NCBI GenBank assembly: GCA_020284085.1
Contig: JACEVL010000940.1
Location: 323,501 to 387,500, forward strand
Direction of reading: 5' to 3'
Length of the DNA stretch: 64,000 bases
Source: Aporrectodea caliginosa
Taxonomy: Eukaryota; Annelida; Clitellata; Crassiclitellata; Lumbricidae
Made by a program: the position numbers and the translations under genes
Part shown: in pieces, positions 1 through 12,314 of the stretch
How positions within the stretch are numbered: position 1 is the first letter of the stretch
How the letters are laid out: each line of letters starts with the position of its first letter
Notes under the pieces: model-generated
Database searches by the model: none
Told to the model about the DNA's origin: nothing
Seen by the model: only the letters and a program-made list of their open reading frames with translations

Positions 1-505
1 ATTACTCCTTAATTAAGTGTATACATCGATGGGGTTGCCAAGGTAACTGGCGTCGAATTAAGATCGCTTCGTCCGTCTGCACAGTCCAACACATACAATG
101 TCATGCCAGATCCAATTCCGACTTTCATCCTGTAAGGATTTGTCGATAAGCTGCTTCTATATCGGTGCAACCTTGGAATGCCTCCTCCTTGGCCAAAGGA
201 TTTTTGAAGGCGTCTGCCATCATTACTTAAACACCTAAGAAGCCTGGAATGAGCCAAAATGACATTTAAACAACCGGTCCTTTACGTTCTGTACAAGTTA
301 ACAGTGTAACAGTGAGGACGTAATTGTGCAGCTGATGCTGCGATATTCATGTAACTTAGGTTACCGCAGCAATCAGTCTTCAGGAAAGGAAACCACTCGA
401 CGGAAAAACAACAACCAATATGGCAGGAGACATGCGCAGTAATTCTAATAAGATAAGACGATTATTTAAATCTCATCAGCGGCGAATAGCTTAATTTTCT
501 CTTAC

Positions 506-644
506 GGTGACTCCGTGAGCAAGGGGTCCTTTGCCTGCGAGCATCACCGCCTGCAGTTTAGTCAAGGCATCTGCGCAGCCGGGAAATTTCTTTTCCGCCA
601 GTAACTTCAACGCCTCCTGGAACTGGGCAAACGTAATCTTCCGC
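506..644 (-). CDS. TPPP: TPPP-like exon, FxQFQEAL segment
   Basis: Begins with one base completing the split codon, then 46 codons: Arg-Lys-Ile-Thr-Phe, the FAQFQEAL hallmark, an Ala/Lys helix, and ...HGVT. It ends at phase 0 before gtaaga. Vertebrate TPPP has the matching exon break before its Thr/Ser-rich C-terminal tail. Confidence 0.85.
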
Positions 645-1894
645 CTTTGTTGAAATAACAACAATAACTTTAATTAAAACTTTCATTAAGAATAAAACAC
701 CAATTGACTTAATTAAATTAACACTTAATTAACACTTTAACTACGAGTACCAAAAGTGACTTGGAAACCAGCGCAGCTCGTCATTAGTGTTAAGGTTCTG
801 TCTAATGCTACATTCAGTCTGCAATCGCTGCAACTGATTAAGTCATCGATAACCATACACTAATCGTAGTGGATCCGTTCACGCCCCGGGCGTTAGCGGA
901 AGCCCAGTACGGTACTACATTCACGCCCGTCGCGTTATTGGCTAAAGCCTGTCACGTGAACTTGTTGTCTTCCCTTGGAATTTCGAAATGGCGGACATGT
1001 TGAGGGTCGGTTAGGATCAGGTTAGGATTCGTGGGGTCGTTTAGGGTCAGATTAGGCGTCGTGAGGGTCGGTTAGGGTTAGGCTAGGCGTCGTGAGGGTC
1101 GGTTAATATAATTAGGGTCAGGGTTAGGGTTAGTGTCGTCATTAGAAAACACGGTGAACAACCTTCCACCGCAATCGGGAATGTTTGTCGGTCGGTTCGT
1201 TTCAGGTACTCAAAATCATGTGACATGCATTGACCAATTGAGCGGCGGGCGTGATTCTTGTCCCAGGTATATGCTCACGTCGGGCGTGACTGTATCCACG
1301 ACCTACACTAATAGCTGTTTTCAAACTATCCTATCTAGATCACAATCACTTACCGTGTTACAAACACCGTCCGTCCTCTCTATATATGGACTCCTTTCAT
1401 CTTTTGTATCAAAATGTGTTACCCAGAAATGACCCGAATGGATTTTCAGTCAGCCCTGAAACAGACTCAATAGGCCACGTGATTCTTTTCGATCTGATTC
1501 GGTCAATCGAATAAACCGATCTTTAGAATGCAGATTCTTTGGAAATGTTCATTTTCTGTTACGTTATGCGAATGGATCAGTTTATGCTTAAGTCTGACAT
1601 GTGATATGGCCCATATGGGTCCACTGTCCAGCGTCCGTCTTAATTCTTTCTTTATTAATTCAGTCAGTCAGTCAGTCATTTGTTTAGGCCATCAATGAAC
1701 AATGATGATGGCACTGACTCGCTCTTAGGTTTGACTTTTGTGAAGATGATGTCGACGTCTGTCGATGTGAGGTTCTTATCGAGTAGTTTCAGATCCTTCG
1801 TCATCTTCGCGAATTTCGATCCGTCCAACAGAGCAGCCGCAGACGCTGACTTATCGGCACCGAATGCACAGAACGACCGGAACAATTCCTCCAT
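506..1894 (-). CDS. TPPP: TPPP/p25-alpha family gene, partial (two exons)
   Basis: Tubulin polymerization-promoting proteins bind and bundle microtubules through a p25-alpha domain. Two minus-strand exons (1,894-1,719 and 644-506) join at phase 2 and give about 105 residues. The conserved core is visible: an ELFRSFCAFG-like start, STDVDIIFTKVK, then KITFAQFQEALKLLAEKKF, and a Gly-Val-Thr end, in the family's order. Splice sites are a gtcagt donor after 1,719, an AG acceptor before 644, and a strong gtaaga donor after 506. The ATG at 1,894 lies 2 nt inside an AG-preceded exon (1,896), so an upstream exon with a longer N-terminus is possible. The Gly-rich C-terminal exon of vertebrate TPPP is not found in bases 1-505 and is probably off the left edge. 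The family call is from recognised motifs; no alignment was run. Confidence 0.85.
645..1718 (-). other. TPPP intron
   Basis: No coding signal. It contains an AT-rich stretch (650-735) and the TTAGGG-like minisatellite at about 1,000-1,135. Bases 1-505 form the next intron or flank; one small open frame (9-257, minus) has no recognisable similarity. Confidence 0.6.
1003..1137 (+). repeat. TTAGGG-containing minisatellite
   Basis: Degenerate tandem units of about 28 nt built from GTCGTGAGGGTCGGTTAGG, with embedded TTAGGG/TTAGGAT words. There are about four to five imperfect copies, the last ending in two adjacent GGGTTA motifs. Confidence 0.7.
1719..1894 (-). CDS. TPPP: TPPP-like exon, N-terminal half of p25-alpha domain
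   Basis: Encodes about 58 residues from ATG 1,894 (MEELFRSF... to ...TKVKPKS) plus two bases of a split Glu codon. The minus-strand sequence before it is TTTTAG, an acceptor. The donor gtcagt follows 1,719. The Asp-Val-Asp-Ile motif typical of p25-alpha is present. Confidence 0.82.
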
Positions 1895-1896
1895 CA

Positions 1897-2470
1897 CTAA
1901 AACAACACAACGACACGATTTTCAAGGTCAATGAAATAGGAATCCGTCTCACTGCAGAGTGCAGATTATGATATGTCAAACTCGCATAAAATTGACACGA
2001 ATCATAAATTTCGACCCCAATTAAACAAAAATCCTGGAATCAGTCAGCGCCTAAACTAAGAACAGAAAGGCTAAGAGGGAATACTAATAATTTAAGTGTC
2101 ATTTGAATTTAACTAAATTATGAAATGAGTTCATTCAAAGCAGACTGTCGTCGGTGGAAAGAATAGTTGGCTAGGAACTAAGTGTATACCACCCTATGCA
2201 GCCAAAGCTAAGAAAGTTACGAAAGCTTTGTAGGTCAACGCGTGGCTGCAGCCTGTCAGGGTTTGCCTAAATTCTTAGTTTTCTTACCTACTTCTTCTTA
2301 TTTATCTCCTTTATCGCAATGATCTTCATCATGATCTTCATAATCGTCATCATCATCATCATCATCATCTTCTTCTCCTTCCAAGCCAAGAATACTTAAT
2401 CTCTATTTCATCCTTTTTGCTTCATCTATAATCTATAAGGTGTAGTGAGTACAGGGCGAGTAAGTGGGAC
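1897..2470. other. Intergenic sequence, no gene seen
   Basis: Upstream of the TPPP-like exon. It includes a short (ATC)n run near 2,325-2,372. No conserved open frame or RNA gene is visible. Confidence 0.5.
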
Positions 2471-2473
2471 ATA

Positions 2474-3048
2474 TGGATGGATAGATGGATGGATGGATGG
2501 ATGGATGGATGGATGGATGGATGGATGGATGGATGGATGGATGGATGGATGGATGGATCGATGGATGGATGGATGGATGGATGGATGGATGGATGGATGG
2601 ATGGATGGATGGATGGATGGATGGATGGATGGATGGATGGATGGATGGATGGATGGATGGATGGATGGTGGATGGATGGATGGATGGAGGGTGGGTGGGT
2701 GGGTGGGTGGGTGGGTGGGTGGGTGGGTGGGTGGGTGGGTGGGTGGGTGGATGGATGGATGGATGGATGGAGGGAGGGAGGGATGGATGGATGGATGGAT
2801 GGATGGATGGATGGATGGATGGATGGATGGATGGATGGATGGATGGATGGATGGATGGATGGATGGATGGATGGATGGATGGATGGATGGATGGATGGAT
2901 GGATGGATGGATGGATGGATGGATGGATGGATGGATGGATGGATGGATGGATGGATGGATGGATGGATGGATGGATGGATGGATGGATGGATGGATGGAT
3001 GGATGGATGGATGGATGGATGGATGGATGGATGGATGGATGGATGGAT
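2474..3048 (+). repeat. (GGAT)n microsatellite with internal (GGGT)n block
   Basis: Near-perfect GGAT tetranucleotide array of about 575 bp, interrupted by a GGGT block at about 2,690-2,750. All three forward frames stay open and encode Trp-Met-Asp-Gly repeats; these are artefacts of the repeat and not genes. Confidence 0.98.
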
Positions 3049-3735
<687 letters not shown>

Positions 3736-5116
3736 GACAGACTGGCAGGCAGACAGAAGATAGACAGAGAGACAGGTAGGCAGATAGATGGATATATCAA
3801 TATGACCGTGCTTTCATTAAAGGACGCGATGTGTGAAGAGATAGCTGGACCTGACACCCTGGCTCCGTGGTTATATAGATTGCTAGATAGCTAGCTATCG
3901 ATCGTGCAGTGGACGAGGCCTGTTACATGGAACGTAGGCCTATGCAGGACGTAGAGTGAGAACAATCTGAGTGTGGGTTTTATTTGTGTCACGTGTTGGA
4001 GTATGACTGGGCGTTGGCCGAGTTCGCTTCTACGTGGCTGAAGGGAGTGTGTCGATCACACGATTGGAGCAGCCCTTCTAAAAATAGGTCACATCGGATG
4101 AGAGGACAGAGTTTCTAGTGAAACATTTCGTACTTAAATCGGTTGGCAACAAACGTCATTCATTGCAAAAGTGCTTCATTCAATTAAAGGAAATAGTGTT
4201 CAGCTCACTTCTTCACTGACTTACACTGAAATCGCCTCTGAAGAGTTTATGCTGCGAGAGGCGCTCTACAAATTTTTAGATATAATACGGTATGATATTG
4301 TTTTTTATAGGCCTATAGGCTACTGACACGTCGTTAGTCTGTCACGGGATAATGTGGCGCCTTTTCATGACGAAATTACACTTAGTCTAAGAAACGATGA
4401 GATAATTTACGAAAGATCAAACGACAAGAGACATCGCAATCTAATGTTATACTACGATAGAGACACAAAGAATGTGATCAGTTCAATTCAATCTCAGAAC
4501 ATTTATCCGGTTTTTTTCTTTAGTAGTCATATAATGCCTAGGGCCCTAGGCCTATATGGCATTAGGCTATGTTGGCCATACAAACGATTGGAGTGGGCGT
4601 TTCAGATTTACCAATAAATATAGTCCAATAAGGTTCCAGAAATGGAGCAGCAACTAAAATTTGTACAGTCACGCAAATTAAGCTGCCTGTCATCATCACC
4701 AATTATGAAGTATTAATTCCATGTCAGCTTATTGTGGCTTCGCTTATTCTTCGGTTATCAGGTGCATTTGCTGTCAGTTACAGAGCCATTGAGTTGTGGC
4801 CGAATAATAATATTATTAGACTAAATTAGAGAAATGACGTAAATAATAATAGGCTTACAAATGTTAACCTTATTATTTCTACTAAGCTTATAGTCATTAA
4901 AATAATATTATCATTATTGAATATTACTAACTTATAGGCCATAATGATAATTTAATTATTAGACTTAATAGCTAGTAGGCCTATTACAGTAGCGCCGTGT
5001 GAGCGTGTTAGTAGCTGTATAATAATAGTAATTATTATTATTATTTTTTTATTGCCCCGAGGCAAACATGATCCCTCAGGGACTTCAAGATAAATTAAAA
5101 TTAAAAGTCTGGAACG
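3736..5116. other. Non-coding stretch
   Basis: No gene recognised. AT-rich between 4,800 and 5,050, with several GGCCTA/TAGGCC palindromic words (3,945, 4,310, 4,550, 4,977). One 87-codon frame (4,354-4,617) has no recognisable feature. Confidence 0.5.
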
Positions 5117-5224
<108 letters not shown>

Positions 5225-5372
5225 TATTTACTACTGCTGCTGCTGATCTTGAATGAGTAAGCCGTGAAAAAATCAACTACTATTGGCTCTCCTCAACTCA
5301 TTCAACGCAATAATCTATAAGCCTAAGCCTATTTAGATCAAATCAACGCTTGCTTTACAACGTGTTACACGA

Positions 5373-5375
<3 letters not shown>

Positions 5376-5449
<74 letters not shown>
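5376..5449. repeat. (TA)n microsatellite
   Basis: About 36 uninterrupted TA dinucleotides. Confidence 0.98.
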
Positions 5450-5451
<2 letters not shown>

Positions 5452-5960
5452 CAAAAGAAAACACTAGTTAATGCCTTGACAAAGAATTTGTCATTTGACA
5501 TGATTGGCGTGAATTAGCATCCGAGAAAGCAGAAATGGCCGACAGTTAGCGCTCATCCATAGCGCCACCTTTGCCTGAATGCGTTTCTGGCTACCAATAA
5601 TAGAATTTTCAATATTAGTCTTCGTATTTCATCACAGTTTGTATTTCAAATGAACTTTTGTTTGATCGGTTTTGACTGACAATTTATCTGAATCTGTAGT
5701 TTCAACAAGAGTGCGAAATATATGGATCAATTTCGCCTTTTGTACAATCGCATAAAACAGACCGAGCGACGTCATTTCTGTGTCATTGATTTATGATGAT
5801 GTCTTAGACGACATGACATTTATGCAGATGCCCTCATGCGGAAAACCTTTTTAACAGAGAGACAGAGACAGAGACAGAGACAGAGAGACACCCATCTGAG
5901 AGAGTGAGAGGAAGAGAGTGAGTGAGATGGAGAGAAAACTACATTCATTCTATATGACAT
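5450..5960. other. Non-coding stretch with short GAGACA repeats
   Basis: No open frame of interest. A GAGACA repeat at about 5,858-5,890 is followed by GA-rich sequence to 5,938. Confidence 0.5.
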
Positions 5961-5964
5961 TGTG

Positions 5965-6192
<228 letters not shown>

Positions 6193-6301
6193 CTGTTTAT
6201 GTAGGCCTACGTGTGTGTTAATGTAATGTAATGACGACAATTTTTATAGCATCGTCAGTGGCTAGCAACTTCTATGATGCTTCACACATACATGTACACA
6301 G

Positions 6302-6302
<1 letters not shown>

Positions 6303-6358
<56 letters not shown>

Positions 6359-6440
6359 ACACACACACACAACACACAAGCACACACACAAGCACACACA
6401 CAAACACACGAACACACATACACACACACACACATTGCAT
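6303..6440 (+). repeat. (CA)n microsatellite
   Basis: CA array, pure to about 6,350 and then interrupted (CACAAG, CACATA variants). It is the reverse complement of the GT array ending at 6,188. Confidence 0.97.
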
Positions 6441-7810
6441 ATGCGCACATAAAGTAATGATGGAAGGCGAACAATATAAAATTATTGCTATACATGACAT
6501 TGTCTCCTCGTGTACCAGTTATCGTTGGTAGCGGCCGAATGGTCTCCGGTGGACAGAGCAGCCGCAGTCGATCGATAGTGTTTGCCAAGCGACGGCGGCC
6601 ATCCCCATCCGGTCCTTCCCCTAGCTGGCCATGCACGCTGGGCAAACACAACCGCAGCTGCTGGCGACCCCACTGCTGCTGGCCGGGTGCAGTTTACACG
6701 GGTACAGTCGAACCCTTCTCTCGCCACACTTCTACGTATTGCGGATCCTCATCGTCTGATTTTATCTGATTTTATGTCAGTCAAAGCCAAGGTCTATATA
6801 CATGTATAGCCTACCATCCAAACCAACCGATCTGAAGCTCTCTGTCCAACGCACACCCAACCGGTTAGCTTTCTTTGCCTCTGAAGATCTGACCTCATGA
6901 TTAGAAATCATTTGCTTTGATCGTGATCTTGTGTTGCTAGGATACCCTCCGAAGAGAATGCGTTCTATAAATGTGATACGATGATTACGATTACATAGGC
7001 GTGATTATTGAAAAGTCAGATTCACAAAACCCCTTGAGATATAGAGTGCATCTGGGGATAACTCCGAAGTGTTGCAATAAGAAGGCACCAGATGACGTTA
7101 TGCTATCTATTGGTCAGAGTGCATCCAACATTAATCGATGTTTGTGCTGATCAGCTCCGTCTTTCTTCGTCTTGGCATCAGTTGTCCTTCCGCTGAATGG
7201 TTTCAGCTACACTAACAAAGGTATAGGCCCTATAATGAATGCAGCTCCAATTAATCCGTCAGTAGACTATGTCAGCCATGTGTGGCCAATTATAGCTTTC
7301 CGTTTCTTCTGCTCTACATTTGATGTGGAATTTAAACGATTCGATCGCCTGACTGACCTCTGTCAGGAGCCACACAACGACCTACCTCATTATTTGTCGG
7401 TTGAGTGGTCAAAGCATTAATGTGTGGTCAAACCATGCATGTATGCCGGGAGCATACATTGTTTCCAGGTGTCCACAGCCTAGTTAATTGCCAATGGACG
7501 ATGATTCATAGCAGAGCTAATGGTTAACTAGTCAATAATGAACTTAGGAATCGAAAGCTGCAACCGAATATTAGGCCTATGGCATATATGATTTTGTACA
7601 AAGCTTTAGGTACGTGTGTACGTTAACAAACAAGAGAGGACGTATACTATACACAGGCCTGCGTTCATACGTTGTATTCACGTGTATATGTCTATAGCGA
7701 GACATATTGAAAAATGCAGTAGTGTTCATTTAACGGAATTTTGACTGTACGTAATTATGACGATTGCTTTGTCGAGGAGGTTTTTTATGTCCATCGGTTG
7801 AGATGCTAAG
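6441..7810. other. Non-coding stretch, one GC-richer patch
   Basis: Overlapping short open frames occur on both strands in a GC-richer patch at 6,490-6,760. None shows a recognised domain or convincing splice sites, so no gene is called. Confidence 0.4.
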
Positions 7811-7811
7811 G

Positions 7812-7868
7812 CAGGAGGAGGAGGAGGAGGAGGAAGAGGAGGAGAGGAGGAGGAGGAGGAGGAGGAGG
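7812..7868 (+). repeat. (GAG)n purine-rich microsatellite
   Basis: GGA/GAG trinucleotide tract inside a 144-codon frame that encodes poly-Glu/poly-Arg. The frame has no other coding evidence. Confidence 0.9.
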
Positions 7869-9420
7869 CGACCATCCGCGTCACCTAGATCGATCGATGG
7901 CCGAGGATTCCTATCGATCACACGAAGCCTTGTGTGCAGCCAAATGAGCTGTAGTGGATCAGACATAGCTATAGTGGAGCTGAACACTGCAGCCTTAGAT
8001 GCTTTCAGCTGTCGAAATCCAAGTAACCTAAGAACGGCAGATCCTCTTCCATCTCTGCTCTTCCCCTCTCAATATAATATGTTGTTGTTGAGTTCTATCT
8101 TTATTGCGTATACAGCCGCCATACATCATCCACTGATAGACAGCTGCTGCTTAATTCTTGTCCATCTGCAGAGACGAACTCTGACAGGGTCTCATTAGCA
8201 TAGAAATCGGTCAGCTTATCAGTCAACACTAATACATCGAACTGAAATTCACTTCTTATTATGCCACCATGTTTAATTCAGTTTCTCATTCACCCACAAT
8301 AATTATTGCTTCATCTTGCCAAAGCAGGCTGCCCACACTCGCTGTTCAAAGCCAGGCTATAGTGATCAATCTCCTTCGTTTGCTGTTCGTCCTTGCCTCT
8401 TTTATTTGTAAATATATAGGAGAGGTAGAGGTTCTTGTAACTTGACATTGTGAACGGGGAAATGTCCTGTGGTCATTGTGCTTGCAAATGTCAGTTCAAA
8501 GGTCCTTTCGGCCCACTCTGTGTGATGTTAATAACAAATTGGACATAGAAAGACCCGGACCAAAGTTTGTGAGCATAAACGACTCTGCGTTATTAACGCG
8601 GAGAGGTTCGATCCTAATACCCAAGACAGATAGGCTGTATACTGTACACTGTACAGGGACCTTGAGCAAGTCCTTGACTCACAATTGCTCCGCGCCATCG
8701 ATGTTCTGTCGTATGGTCGTACATGTATGCGCTTCTGAGCTTTGAAAGGAGGGCAATATCAAATACAGTTGTATTGTATTGTATATCATTGAAAGGTATG
8801 CCTCAAAGCCACGCTTGGGCTCTGTATTGGTCCTGTTTGCGCTTCACAACCTGTAGATATCACACGTCTTGTGGCCCTAAGTATGCCCACATACTTTAGG
8901 CCGGGTGTCTTTATAGGCTATGTCTGATTTGTATTCTACCATAAATTGTGGGCATCAAAAGAACCTCGGGCGCTCAGGTTTACGAGTATGAAGCCTTCGA
9001 ATAGAAGTTAAAGTCAGATGTGCCTCTTAAATCAGTAAGTAAGTAGTAAGTAAATAAGACACATTCCTAACATCGTACATGTATCCTTCATAAAGTTAGC
9101 AATCGATACCCGTATGCAGCCTACAGCCTTTCATTCTATTGTACCGTCCGTACACGAGCATAAAACACTTGGGTTTTGATAACCGAGATAAAAGCCACCG
9201 AACAGCCATGCGCTTATAGGCTGCTGTTGGAGCATGCGATATAGGGCACATCGTGTGCATGTCCTATATACAATCATTATAACAATCTTAATAGTAATCT
9301 CGAGACTTCTAGAGCGCCTAAAAGCCGAGTAGCTGAACTAGATTATTCACAGGCACTCAGTCAAAACAAAATTGACAGGTGGATAAGGTCAAAATCGGTT
9401 CCATGTCAAGATTCAAGGAG
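7869..9420. other. Non-coding stretch
   Basis: No gene recognised. A short (TTGTA)n-like tail at about 8,770-8,785 follows a GGGCAATATCAAAT word and may be the end of an old LINE, but too little remains to classify. Confidence 0.4.
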
Positions 9421-9429
9421 CCAGGCAGG

Positions 9430-9930
9430 CAGACATTCAGACGGCTAAGGTGGATGGTGTTTAGAATTTAGACGGCGAGGGAGGGATATAGGCCTAAGGG
9501 GAAAGAGGAGGAATCGAAATATGATTTGCAACGGGAAGAAAAGTGTTTTCAGTTGTTTTGAGTTTAAGACTTGTGGAGAGACAGCAAGAGGTTAGGTTTT
9601 GGTGAGTTCGTAGGATGGATCAGATGCTTGGCGTAATTCTGGCGGGAGTTTATTCCAGAGAGGTGGGAAAGTTATAGCTATGGAGCGATTTGCAAAGTTT
9701 AATGCCACGACGGAAGTGTTAGGGCGGAAGAGGAACGATTGAGCGAAGTGGTTGGACCGTGAACAACTGATGGAGATACATGTAGAAGGGTTGAGAGGAT
9801 TGAAGTGCGTTGTATGTATTAACTTTGTATTCTATTCTTTCAGGTATTTCAAGCCAGTGGAGTGATTTGAAGACAGGATCGAGTGATGTGATGGTGTGTT
9901 TGTGGGTTTTAGTGACAGTATGTATGTGAC
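9430..9930 (-). pseudogene. CR1/L2-like LINE reverse transcriptase 3' fragment
   Basis: Minus-strand translation contains FKSLHWLEIPERIEYKV, the NALQSSQP block, and QLFTVQPLRS in broken frames. This is the conserved region after the reverse transcriptase domain in CR1-type LINEs. The same words appear in the plus-strand copy ending near 19,835, so both belong to one family. The fragment is 5'-truncated and carries stops and frameshifts. Confidence 0.75.
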
Positions 9931-10923
9931 ATAATTTAGTGACAATATGTATGTAGCTTACATGTACAGTGCATGCTTGCGCTGAAACATGGCTCTCTGG
10001 CAGATCTAAAACGATGTGCTTTGGAAAATCTGAAAATTGTATGATTTATTATTGGCAGTAAAGTTAGGACATTTTAGGTTGTTTCAGAAGCGTAGGTTGT
10101 TTCAGAAGGCTGAGTGCACGAGAAAGCACAATGCGTCGTACCTTATCTATACAGCGCAAAACCAATGCAGTATCTCTGTCATATAACGCGAAAAAATTTA
10201 TTCCTGCCAAGAGTTTGGTAGGTTGACTACAATCTGGGAGCTCACTGAACATCACCTGCTTATTACTTAGAAGGTGTGGTCCCGTGAAAATATTTCCTTA
10301 GTTATAGAAACTTTTGAAGACCGTTTTAAACTCTCTAAAATTTTTTTTATTGTTTCTGCTTTTATAGTCGTCAACACTCTACAAGAACTCTTCATTTGTA
10401 TTTTCTGGCTATCTGCGCAGATTCTCTCATCATATAACTTACATGAATATCTTGTGGTCTTTTTAACTTTCCAACATCTTATTTAACTTTTCCATTTCTC
10501 TCAACTATATTTAATTGACAAGTGTTATCTTTGCTAGTTGCTTTTTTTATTATGTTAAAATGGTAAAATCTCATGCACAAAGCCGGTGAAAATTTTGTAT
10601 AATTACAAACTCATATGTCGTCTTTCCATGGTTTTCACATTTTTTCGTTGAGAAGCAAATGGCGGACAGACTAACTAGAAATCTATATTAGGCCCCTACT
10701 ACTCTTACGTATATAAACGATTTATTAGCATCTTCTTCAGATGTCAAATTGTTACTGTTTGCAAATTATTCCAATGTATTAGTAGGCCTATCTGATGAAT
10801 ATAGCCTATAGACTTTATTCTGAAAGGAGCAAATCGACCGGAGAACTGTCACAATTATTTCGTATTAGTCTCATTTATCTACTGCAAAATTGCCCGTGAT
10901 TCTAAATTAATTATGCCACTCGT
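9931..10923. other. Non-coding stretch
   Basis: AT-rich sequence without recognisable coding capacity. The 70-codon frame at 10,274-10,486 looks random. Confidence 0.4.
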
Positions 10924-10927
10924 TTAA

Positions 10928-10996
10928 CACTTTAGCGACGATACGAGCTGCAATGGTTTCCCTGCAGTCGCTTTTAGTACGCTCGTCGTTAAAGTG
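10928..10996. mobile_element. Tiny piggyBac-like MITE (TTAA-flanked inverted repeat)
   Basis: A 69-bp segment bounded by TTAA (10,924-10,927 and 10,997-11,000) whose ends, CACTTTAGCGACGA and its near reverse complement TCGTCGTTAAAGTG, form inverted repeats. TTAA duplication is the piggyBac signature. Too small to encode anything. Confidence 0.45.
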
Positions 10997-11145
10997 TTAA
11001 AGTATCAAATATTCTTCAGAAAAGCGCGATTCGGAAACAGTAGGCGTATACTAAGCTAAGTGGAAAAGATAGCGCCCAGCCAGCCTTCTTGACTCGTATA
11101 CTGTACCCTAAAAGTCTTATTACGATTGGGTGGAAAATCTAGGCA

Positions 11146-12314
11146 TATATTATCAGGGGCGTCCATCCCATGGGGGGAATGAAGCAGAAATCTTCATAGC
11201 CTTTTCAGGGGGGGAAGAAATTTTTTTAATACGTTAAATGTCTCCTCGGTTTTTCCATCTTAGAAATTAATCGATTTGTTTTTTGATTTGATGCGGCTCG
11301 GCTGATATGTCAGTGCAGTCAAAAACTGAAACTTATCAGAGAACATTCATGGTAGTCTCTAGTTGTAGAAGCACAACGATTGCAACGGTCTATGATGTTG
11401 ATGCAAACTTTCCGGTTCATCGAACAAGACGATCACCCAGGCAACAATGTGGCGAGAAAACTGAGAAAGGACAATAGGCCTAAATGTGGTGCTCAGTAGC
11501 ACAGACCACTATCGTTATGGTGTTTATACACTACAACACTGGATAGTGTTGCTTGTCAAATACAGGACCGTTTCCAGGATGACAATGTCGTGCTAGGTAT
11601 ATTTGAAGAAATGGATAATTTTATGCCAAAGAAGTTGTTAACAGAGGATAACGTACCGACAGACAGTATCGCTAACCTGTATAACTTCTGCGACCTACAG
11701 TAACTTGAACTGATTCACCTATAGATGATACAGGCACAAGCAGTGACGATGATGACTAGCAAAAGACACATCTGTCGACCGGACAGTGGATTTAAAGCAG
11801 TTATGTTAAGCCATTACGTGTGATATGTCAACTTTCAGGCGGTCTCCTTGCCGTGACCAGCTGCTCAGCTGAGCGAGTAACGAGTGGCATCAGCATTGTG
11901 ATAAATCGACAGAGATCAACCATGCATGGTTGATGACTGGTTTGCCCTCTGACAGTATTAGCCTCTGACCGAGACGCTACTCTATCACTACTGGACGAAA
12001 TAGTTGCTCGCTTGGCTACGTACGCGCTCTGCTGCTCTAAGGAAGCACCTATTGTGATTTTAGCACTTATGTTGGTACTGTCTGGCCTCTCTCGTGGTAT
12101 ACGCCTCTGTCTGTGTACAAGCCTTCATATTTTATAATGCATAATGGCGCTTAAAGAATCTAACAGTAAAATTGTGTTTCAAATTTCGATAAACATTTTC
12201 TCTTGTGTCGACAGTCGACCAATCGTCTTGAGCTGTGGTGGGAGGGGGCAATCTGATGACTTGAGGGGAATGCTTCATAGGCGTAACGGGGGGATGGACG
12301 CCCCTGTATATTAT
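11146..12314. mobile_element. hAT transposon with decayed transposase
   Basis: Element at 11,154-12,306 flanked by a perfect 8-bp duplication TATATTAT (11,146-11,153 and 12,307-12,314). Terminal inverted repeats begin CAGGGGCGTCCATCCC at both ends. In the plus strand near 11,540-11,700 a short frame reads DSVACQIQDRF and then an acidic stretch. Near 11,860-11,930 a fragment resembles the C-terminal hAT dimerisation region (Ser-Ala-Glu-Arg). Stops and frameshifts show the transposase is dead. Confidence 0.85.

Noticed and set aside
9..257. Third exon of the TPPP-like gene
   Set aside because: The 82-codon minus frame lacks the expected C-terminal TPPP motifs and no acceptor in the needed phase was convincing.
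1003..1137. True telomere
   Set aside because: TTAGGG words are not in pure tandem and the sequence lies within a gene intron.
7764..8198. 144-codon Glu/Arg-rich frame
   Set aside because: The apparent composition comes from a GAG microsatellite; the rest has no domain or splice support.
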